From positions 1 to 64,000 of the forward strand of contig CAUZLF010000267.1 in assembly GCA_963580285.1 (NCBI GenBank): 64,000 bases of DNA, in the 5' to 3' direction. This DNA comes from Lucinisca nassula. Taxonomy: Eukaryota; Mollusca; Bivalvia; Lucinida; Lucinidae. Position numbers and translations under genes: made by a program. The notes beneath the pieces are model-generated. The model was not told where the DNA came from and did no database searches. It worked only from the letters and a program-made list of their open reading frames with translations. Shown one piece after another: positions 56,901 to 64,000 of this stretch (within the stretch, counting starts at the first letter, position 1; every line of letters starts with the position of its first letter).

Positions 56901-58440
56901 ATATCGTACACCTTATATCCCTATACCCTACTATGTGTAACGTGTTTTATTGGTCTGTAATGCGGTTGTAACCAATGTATTGACCCCTATTGGGATTAGC
57001 GCCTGTAATTTTGCACTGTAACGCTTGTAACGCATGTAATGAAGGAAAATGAAATATATATATATCGTACACCTTATATACCTATACCCTACTATGTGTA
57101 ACGTGTTTTATTGGTCTGTAATGCGGTTGTAACTAATGCAATGAGACCTAAGGGGATGGGTGCATATTCATTTTGCACTGTAACGCTTGTAACGCATGTA
57201 ATGAAGGAAAATGAAATATATATATATATATCGTACACCTTATATCCCTATACCCTACTATATGTAACGTGTTGTAATGGTCTGTAATGCGGTTGTAACC
57301 AATGTAATGAGACCTATTGGGATTAGCCCTGTTCATTTTGCACTGTAACGCTTGTAACGTGTGTAATGAAGGAAAATGATATATATATATATCGTACACC
57401 TTCTATACCTATACCCTACTATATGTAACGTGTTGTAATGGTTTGTAATGCGAGTGTAACCAATGTAATGAGACCTAAGGGGATGGGTTCATATTCATTT
57501 TGCACTGTAACGCTTGTAACGCATGTAATGAAGGAAAATGAAATATATATATATCGTACACCTTATATACCTATACCCTACTATGTGTAACTTGTTGTAA
57601 TGGTCTGTAATGCGAGTGGAACCAATGTAATGAGACCTAAGGGGATGGGTGTATATTCAATTTGCAATGTAACGCTTTTAACGCATGTAATGAGGCAAAT
57701 GAAATATATATATATCGTACACCTTATATCCCTATACCCTACTATGTGTAACGTGTTGTAATGGTCTGTAATGCGGTTGTAACCAATGTATTGAGACCTA
57801 TTGGGATTAGCGCCTGTAAATTTGCACTGTAACGCTTGTAACGCATGTAATGAAGGAAAATGAAATATATATATATCGTACACCATATATACCTATACCC
57901 TACTATGTGTAACGTGTTGTAATGGTCTGTAATGCGAGTGTAACCAATGTATTGAGACCTCAGGGGATGAGCGCATATTCATTTTGCACTGTAACGCTTG
58001 TAACGCATGTAATGAAGGAAAATGAAATATATGTATATCGTACACCTTGTATACCTATACCCTACCAAGTGTAACGTGTTGTAAACGTTTGTAAAGCGAT
58101 TGTAACCAATGTAATGAGACCTGGGGGGGTGGGATTAGCGCATATCCATTTTGCACTGTAACGCTTGTAATGCATGTTATGAAGGAAAAAATAAATTATA
58201 TATATCGTACACGATATATAGCTATACCCTACCCTGTGTAACGTGTTGTAATGGTCTGTAATGCGGTTGTAAGCAATGTAATGTGACCTAATGAGAGTAG
58301 CGCCTATTCATTTTGCACTGTTACGCTTGTAACGCATGTAATGAAGGAAAATGATATATATATATATATATATCATTATATACCTTATACACCTTATATA
58401 CCTATACCATACTATATATATATCGTACACCTTCTCTACC
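53935..58440 (-). repeat. 161-bp satellite array with phased GTAAY boxes (right arm)
   Basis: About 28 units in inverse orientation to the left arm. On the plus strand a unit reads TGTGTAACGTGTTGTAATGG, TCTGTAATGCGGTTGTAACC, AATGTAATGAGACC, an A- or B-type variable block, then CACTGTAACGCTTGTAACGC, ATGTAATGAAGGAAAATGAA and a (TA)n core before CGTACACC. The units nearest 54000-54450 match the diverged units at 25600-26100 one for one, so the array order is conserved between arms. Confidence 0.95.
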
Positions 58441-58901
58441 TGTACCTAGTGCATCGGGCTGAATCAGTCCAACTTAGGTACACCATATCATAGTGTTAGG
58501 TTTATGTGATGTACACATGTAACGATAAGGAAAATGAAAAGTATATATCTCCTACACCTTATATACCAATGAGACCTAAGAGGATGGCCGCCTTTTCATT
58601 TTGCAATGTAAGGCTTGTAACGGTTGTAATGAAGAGAAATGAAAAATATATATCTCGTACACCTTGTATACCTATACCCTACTATGTGTAACGGGTTGTA
58701 ATGGTCTGTAATGCGTTTGTAACCAATGAAGGAAACTGAAATATATAAATATATCGAACACCTCGTATATCTATATCCTACTATGTGCTATGGGTTGTGA
58801 TGGTCTGTATAGCTGCTTGTCTAGAAGGGACTGTAATGATGTGTATATATGTTACAAAAATAGTCTTGTTTAATTTTTGGACCAATTTTGTGCGCTAGAT
58901 G

Positions 58902-58909
58902 TCCGATAG
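58902..58909. repeat. Target-site duplication of the giant element, right copy
   Basis: tccgatag, followed by accttgttgcag as in uninterrupted Naiad copies. Confidence 0.9.
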
Positions 58910-60169
58910 ACCTTGTTGCAGAAGAGATTTAAGTCCAATATTGAATTTTGAAATTAAATCAGAATGGCGTCTATAAAATTTTGAAAAGGCTTTGCGTAGT
59001 TTATGGTACCGATAACCCTGATTAAGGAGTTTAGCCGTTAATAATTTATTACGAGTGTTGAAGTCAGTTACATGACTACACACTCTAGCAAATCGAATTA
59101 ATTGCGAAATATAAACGCCATAGGATGGCGCACGAGGAACATCACCATCCAAAAAAGGAAAATTTACAATCTCAAAATCAAAGTCATCGCGTTTATCATA
59201 AATTTTGCACGAAACAAATCCATCTACAATAGATAGATGTAAATCCAAAAACGGGGCCTCGGTATCAGAAGAATTTGCTTTATTTAACTGAAGTTCTAGG
59301 GGGTAGATCTGACTGATCAAACCATCAAAATAGGTATTATCAATATTTAATAAATCATCTAAATATCTAGAAGTAGAGCTAAAAGCTTCAATAATTTCAG
59401 ATTGGTTATCAATGGAAAGCGACAAAATGAAGTCTCTTTCATAACAATACAAGAACAGATCAGCCACAAGAGGTGCGCAATTAGTACCCATCGGAATACC
59501 CACAATTTGTCTAAATAACTTAGTACCGAATCTAATATAAATATTGTCAAGTAGAAAGGTGAGGGCATCACACACTTTCTGACATGAACAAAGTGTATAA
59601 TTCTTATGCTCTTTAGAAGTGAAAAATGCATTTCTGACATTACATGCAAGATAGAGAGAATCTTCTCTGTGAAAAGCCCATACAATTAAATCATTAAGCT
59701 TTTCTTTTAAAAGATTATGAGGAAGTGTAGTGTAAAGAGTGGAAAAATCGTAGGTAGACAGACTAGAAGCACGAAAATGTCTAGATTTCAATTTATTTAA
59801 AACCTCATTCGATTTTTTTATAGACCAAAACAGATTTCTTCCTGATCTTTCAAAGACTTTATCACAATATTTAATTACATGCGTTTTAATAGCAGTAAGA
59901 CAGGAAGTTAATAATTTAGAAAGTACAGTGGTAGTGCAAGAACTAGAATTTGCAATAAACCGTGCTTTGTAAGGTTTTTTATGAAGTTTTGGTAACCAGT
60001 ATAGCGTAGGAAGCTTGTCTTGGCCTTCGTTAACACACACAGCAAACTTGGTGGCTGAAAGACAAACATGTTTATCTACTATAGCTCTCTCTTCAGCCAA
60101 AGGCTGAAGTTCATAGGCCTTAGTACCACTAAGCTCCTGCTTAAGCGTGTTAACATAGTGGAGCCGTCA
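58902..60169 (-). pseudogene. Naiad B reverse transcriptase (split by the giant element)
   Basis: Largely intact frame. From the Met at 60100 (residue 1): LPTLYWLPKLHKKPYKARFI (residues 30-49), YDFSTLYTTLPH with catalytic Asp (117-128), GIPMGTNCAPLVADLFL (201-217), SRYLDDLLNID with the catalytic pair (245-254), YDKRDDFDFEIVNFPF (301-316) and YGVYISQLIRFARV (327-340). The frame is open upstream of that Met to an in-frame TGA at 60167-60169, which follows PTDKAANNVVVV, a PLE core motif where Cys is usual. Downstream the frame breaks at the giant insertion. The protein would copy element RNA at a nicked target. Confidence 0.9.
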
Positions 60170-60185
60170 CACAACAACGACGTTG

Positions 60186-61871
60186 TTAGCGGCCTTGTCT
60201 GCAGGGGCCAAAACAAATACCTAGTTTAAGATTACGTAAAGACGTCTTGGGCTTAGGAGGTAATAAGTTAGTATTTTGAGAATAGAAAGAAATGCTTTTA
60301 TTCACTAGTCTTAAAATGCTAAGTTTCCAGTCCTTTAGGGCTTCACACTCAACATACTCTCGCTTACACCATCGATTACCGAATTCATTCAAGGAAGCAG
60401 CGATTTCATCTCTACATTTACTGAAATCAATTTTAGAAGGAAACCGATATTTCGGTCCTTTAGAAATTATATTCCTTATCCTAGAATCAGGAATAATTTT
60501 CAAATTGCCAGTAATTACATGACCAGCAGCAGGATAGCAATACTTTGAGTTTTTACAATCACATGAATCAGGAGTATTAGTATCAATATCAAGATCTGAA
60601 ACAAGTTTATTGAAATTAAAAATGATAGATCTAACAGGTTTGTTATATTTATAGCAAATTATAGGTGTTTCAGTATTTTGAAAATAAGCAGGAATGGAAG
60701 AAAGCACCGATCTCTCACGGAAGATACTGGGCAAATCTATAAAATCCATACCCTTATTAATGAAGGATATTTTTAAGAAATGACGTTTATGATTAATTTC
60801 AGAATCAATGTAAGGACGGAGAGTATGCTGAGTATAGCCTCTAGTTAAGAGAGCCGCATCATATAACTGATGAGAACTATCGTAGAATTTATTCGCCTCG
60901 GTGTCCAGAAGACGTAAAACAGAAACGGGTAATGAATTTAAAAATGAAAGCATAGAGTGGCGTCCATGATTTAATAATATAATTGACAGTCACTTCAGTC
61001 TAGTATTGTTTCGTTTAAACGCACGTGATTTACGTTTAAAGTTACCATTTTTCCTGGTGCCGTGAGATCTAGTTCTGCGTTTTCGACATTCCAGGAGTGA
61101 GAAAATATCAAAGTCCGGCATTCTGGAAATATTACCCTCATGATAAATGTTGTCATTAAATCCCAGTGGAAAAGGGGTCTGTAAAAATTTAATCCATTTC
61201 AGTTCAGCTTCATGTCTTTTGATTATTTTGAATCTAGATGTAGAGTTTGCATCGTAATAAAGTTTTTCCACTGGTTGTATAATAATGTTATTTACAGAAT
61301 GACCTGTACGTCGAAAGTGACGGTACAAGAAAGTGACCGTTTTCTTAGGCTTACTCATTCTACGATAATGCTCGTTCAATCTAGTTTTAAGCATGCGGTT
61401 AGTTTGACCGACGTACTGCATATTACAGTTTGCAGCACGTCAAGTAATTAGATAAATTAAATCTGTAGACTGTCATGTCAAATCAGACATGTTAACTACA
61501 GAGAAGCGTCTACCGTTTACAGATGAAGTAACGGTAGACGCAGTGCTTAAATGCGAACAACATCTGCACCTCTTGGCATTGCACTTAGAAATACTAGGAT
61601 ACATTCCACTTCTTTTCCACGGATTAGTATATTTTCGAAGGATGGGTGATTTGAGAGGAGATAGTCTTATACGAAGACTACTCCCAAAAACATTGGTATT
61701 GCCTGCTCCTTTGAGATTAACTGAAGTTACAGAAGACAAATTTATGGGTCTAACCAATACCGAAGGCAACATAGTATTAAAGTTCTTAATAGAATGGGGA
61801 ATCCGTACAGAAGAAGCAGAGTGTAACCTAAGGGGTGATATTGATATTTTAAATGTATTTGTAATACTCAT
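60186..61871 (-). CDS. Naiad B endonuclease and linker frame with three in-frame UGA codons (candidate selenoprotein)
   Basis: One reading frame of 562 codons contains no TAA or TAG but three TGA: 61473-61475 (after VVNMSDLT), 61440-61442 (after STDLIYLIT) and 60990-60992 (after NNTRLK). Domains: a Cys-rich segment (KCNAKRCRCCSHL), a GIY-YIG core (LIYLIT-U-RAANCNMQYVGQT, LKTRLNEHYRRM, FRRTGHSVNNI, KRHEAELKWIKFLQ), then a linker with the CxC signature SCDCKNSKYC and ISKGPKYRFPSK. The first two UGAs fall where PLE nucleases have Cys, the second in the zinc-binding CCHH position. The frame may extend upstream to about 61990 (FLLFEGIFFSNFYLFNNR). It ends at a TAA (60186) caused by the frameshifting deletion near 60225. 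Alternative: ordinary nonsense decay. Confidence 0.7.
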
Positions 61872-62227
61872 TTTGGCTAGTAAGGTTGTGATACCGTCAA
61901 AACTAAAGCGATGTTCATACCGGTTATTAAATAAATAAAATTACTGAAGAAGATTCCTTCGAATAGAAGGAAGGTACAACAAAAGCCCACAAAACATCAT
62001 AGTCTACTTAAAGTACAGGGATGTCAAACAAGCAGTTGTTATACAACGAGGAACGAACATCGTTTAATAATGACCTTCAACAGGTATCTAAAGGATGTCA
62101 ATTGATGGAACAGTGAAAAGCAATTGCATAAGCAATCCCTGAGGATTGCAAAAATAAGAGCATTAAATGCATGTACGGGGAGACCTTTTACAGCCGCCAC
62201 ACGGCACAAACAAAACAGCCCTGATAT

Positions 62228-62474
62228 GCAAAGTAGAAGTAAAACAAAGATCAGGAATTGATACAATTAACTTACTCCATCCATAAAAGACACCAAAGGG
62301 AAAGAAATACAAACATTAAGCGACCAGACCATAATGGAAAGCTAAACAAAGGAAGGCCATATGGACAGTTACTTTCCCACAAAATGGCCATATGGCCATC
62401 CAAAATTAAAAGACACAAGTGATACACACAGTAAGTAACAAACAACAACATAAATAAATCGCCACAGAAGAGCA
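62228..62474 (-). mobile_element. Naiad 3'-end fragment upstream of copy B (pseudo-LTR-like)
   Basis: The terminal 246 bp of the Naiad 3' region, directly upstream of and in the same orientation as copy B. PLEs commonly integrate as partial tandems, giving such a pseudo-LTR. At 62475 the host repeat resumes (GCAAAGCTTTTTCTATTTTC), matching its interrupted left part ending at 21977. Confidence 0.8.
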
Positions 62475-62872
62475 AAGCTTTTTCTATTTTCAGCTCTGGT
62501 AGCCATCTTGTTCATCGGAGCAAATCCATTTTAGTTATTTTGGTAGGGAGCCCCCCCTAGGCAACATACCTGTGAAATTTGATTCAAATTGGCTGTAGTG
62601 TTTTGGCGGAGTTTGCAATTTAAGCAAATTCTTGACTTTCTTTCTATTTTTAGATCTAGAGGCCATTCCGCCAACCAAAACAGAACTGTTCTAGCTATTT
62701 TGGTAGGTCACCTAAGCAACATTTGTAATTAAGTTTGAATGTGACTGGTTGAAAGACTATAGGAGGATTTGTTCAAAGATGTTTCTATTTTTAGGTCTAG
62801 TGGGCATCTTGTTCATTGGAGTGGAACAATTTTGGCTCTTTTGGTAGGGCGCCTCCTAGGCAACATTCCTGT
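62475..62872. repeat. Degenerate repeat hosting Naiad B and C (right part)
   Basis: Two to three diverged units with CTATTTTCAGCTCTGGTAGC, GCCATCTTGTTCATCGGAGC, TATTTTGGTAGG and CCTAGGCAACATACCTGTGA. The same repeat is at 21641-21977. Confidence 0.65.
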
Positions 62873-64000
62873 AAAGTAGAAGTAAAACAAAGATCAGGAA
62901 TTGATACAATTAACTTACTCCACCCATAAAAGACACCAAAGGGAAAGAAATACAAACATTAAGTGACCAGACCATAATGGAAACCTAAACAAAGGAAGGC
63001 CATAAGGGCAGTTACTTTCCCACAAAATGGCCATATGGCCATCCAAAACCAAAAGACACAAGTGATATACACAGTAAGTAACAAACAACAACATAAATAA
63101 ATCGCCACAGAAGAGCCGCCTTGGAACGGTCAGTGGAAGATTTCCACTGGGGGGCTTAAATCGATTTTACGTGGCCACAATCCTCGCCCTTACTTCCGTC
63201 GCGATTTAGACAAATAATTTGTTCAGTCCGCATGAAGGCCTCCTAACTCATCAGTGCAACATCTCCGTGAACACAAAAATCAAAGAACCACAGAGGTGAG
63301 ACAACGGTGAGGACTCGACAGCAAGAAACCACTGAAATGCTGGAGCAAAAGAAAACCAACAGTTAGACAACGATGAGCCTGACCAAAGACAGAGCATCAG
63401 GCACCAACCGACATTATCTCTCTAATTTTCAATAAGCCTTTACGTTGGAGCCGTCATAGAATCTGAGGCCTGACCCACCGGCGTGCAATTAAAGAGGGAA
63501 GCAAAGTTGCCAACCGTGATTGGGTTAACTACCATGCATGCAGTCTGTCGTATAATATCCATGTTGTACCCACTTTTTTATATCGAAGAATGATTTTACG
63601 AAATTGGGTGCTGAAGTCATTGCGGTTATATATTTTTCTGAATTTATATGCTAAGTCACCATAAAATTCGGGTTCCGATAGACCTTGTTGCAGAAGAGAT
63701 TTAAGTCCAATATTGAATTTTGAAATTAAATCAGAATGGCGTCTATAAAATTTTGAAAAGGCTTTGCGTAGTTTATGGTACCGATAACCCTGATTAAGGA
63801 GTTTAGCCGTTAATAATTTATTACGAGTGTTGAAGTCAGTTACATGACTACACACTCTAGCAAATCGAATTAATTGCGAAATATAAACGCCATAGGATGG
63901 CGCACGAGGAACATCACCATCCAAAAAAGGAAAATTTACAATCTCAAAATCAAAGTCATCGCGTTTATCATAAATTTTGCACGAAACAAATCCATCTACA
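62873..64000 (-). mobile_element. Naiad PLE copy C (runs off the window)
   Basis: Minus-strand 3' untranslated region (62873-63440) and RT C-terminal part, with APSYGVYISQLIRFARVCSH, LLNQGYRYHKLRKAFSKFY and EPEFYGDLAYKFRKIYN. A 2-bp deletion near 63570 shifts the frame before the usual C-terminus. It shows the uninterrupted sequence at the giant element's target (GGTTCCGATAGACCTTGTTG at about 63671). Confidence 0.85.

Larger units (their letters stand above)
53163..58901 (-). repeat. Right giant terminal inverted repeat
   Basis: Complement of the left arm. The inner unique block (53163-53945) is nearly identical to 26104-26904, the satellite array is expanded (53935-58440), and the outer unique block has the mirrored TGATTCAGCCCGATGCACTA. 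An extra 350 bp of diverged units lies at 58520-58840, just inside the outer end. Confidence 0.9.
58902..62227 (-). mobile_element. Naiad PLE copy B, 5' part (GIY-YIG then RT)
   Basis: The 5' part of the Naiad cut by the giant element. On the minus strand the order is 5' leader (about 62227-61940), Cys-rich N-terminus, GIY-YIG-type endonuclease, a CxC linker, then reverse transcriptase. Nuclease before RT is the permuted arrangement described for Naiad and Chlamys PLEs. Together with 21978-22789 the copy is about 4.1 kb. A 20-bp deletion near 60225 relative to copy A shifts the frame between linker and RT. Confidence 0.85.

Overview
The window looks like repeat-rich genomic DNA from a marine invertebrate, most likely a venerid-type clam or another bivalve. 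The evidence is AT-rich spliced DNA without operons, GT-AG bounded exons, and a dense mix of tRNA-derived SINEs, palindromic MITEs, I/Nimb-like and CR1-like non-LTR retrotransposons and Penelope-like elements (PLEs). The dominant PLE belongs to the permuted type with the GIY-YIG nuclease before the reverse transcriptase (Naiad). Clam Naiads are reported to use UGA as selenocysteine, and the copy here shows that pattern.

Layout. 1-6.2 kb holds SINE copies, Naiad tail fragments and two in-phase exons on the minus strand (5967-6101 and 3410-3469) that look like the 3' end of a coiled-coil host gene. 6.4-13.9 kb is a decayed plus-strand I/Nimb-like non-LTR element: gag zinc knuckles, AP endonuclease and RNase H survive, the reverse transcriptase core is gone, and two minus-strand PLE fragments sit inside it. 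13.9-20 kb holds two CR1/L2-like fragments, two possible host exons of unknown function (15.4-15.9 kb; 18.16-18.48 kb, with a signal peptide), a foldback element and a local duplication. 20.3-21.6 kb is another Naiad reverse-transcriptase fragment split by a SINE.

The main structure is a nested insertion from 21978 to 62474. A near-complete Naiad (copy B, minus strand) sits in a degenerate repeat and is itself split by a 36,112-bp insertion at 22790-58901. This insertion is flanked by an exact 8-bp target duplication (tccgatag) and has giant terminal inverted repeats of about 4.1 and 5.7 kb. Most of each arm is a tandem array of a unit of about 161 bp packed with GTAAC/GTAAT boxes spaced 9-11 bp apart. 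The 26-kb centre has no recognisable transposase. It is filled with MITEs (one family with a perfect central palindrome in many copies), SINEs, microsatellites, palindromic minisatellites and older tandem repeats. It reads as a giant, probably non-autonomous, cut-and-paste-type element that I cannot assign to a named superfamily.

No intact conventional host gene, tRNA gene, rRNA gene or CRISPR array was found. Almost all coding signal is from mobile elements. All boundaries were read by eye and may be off by a few bases unless stated as exact.
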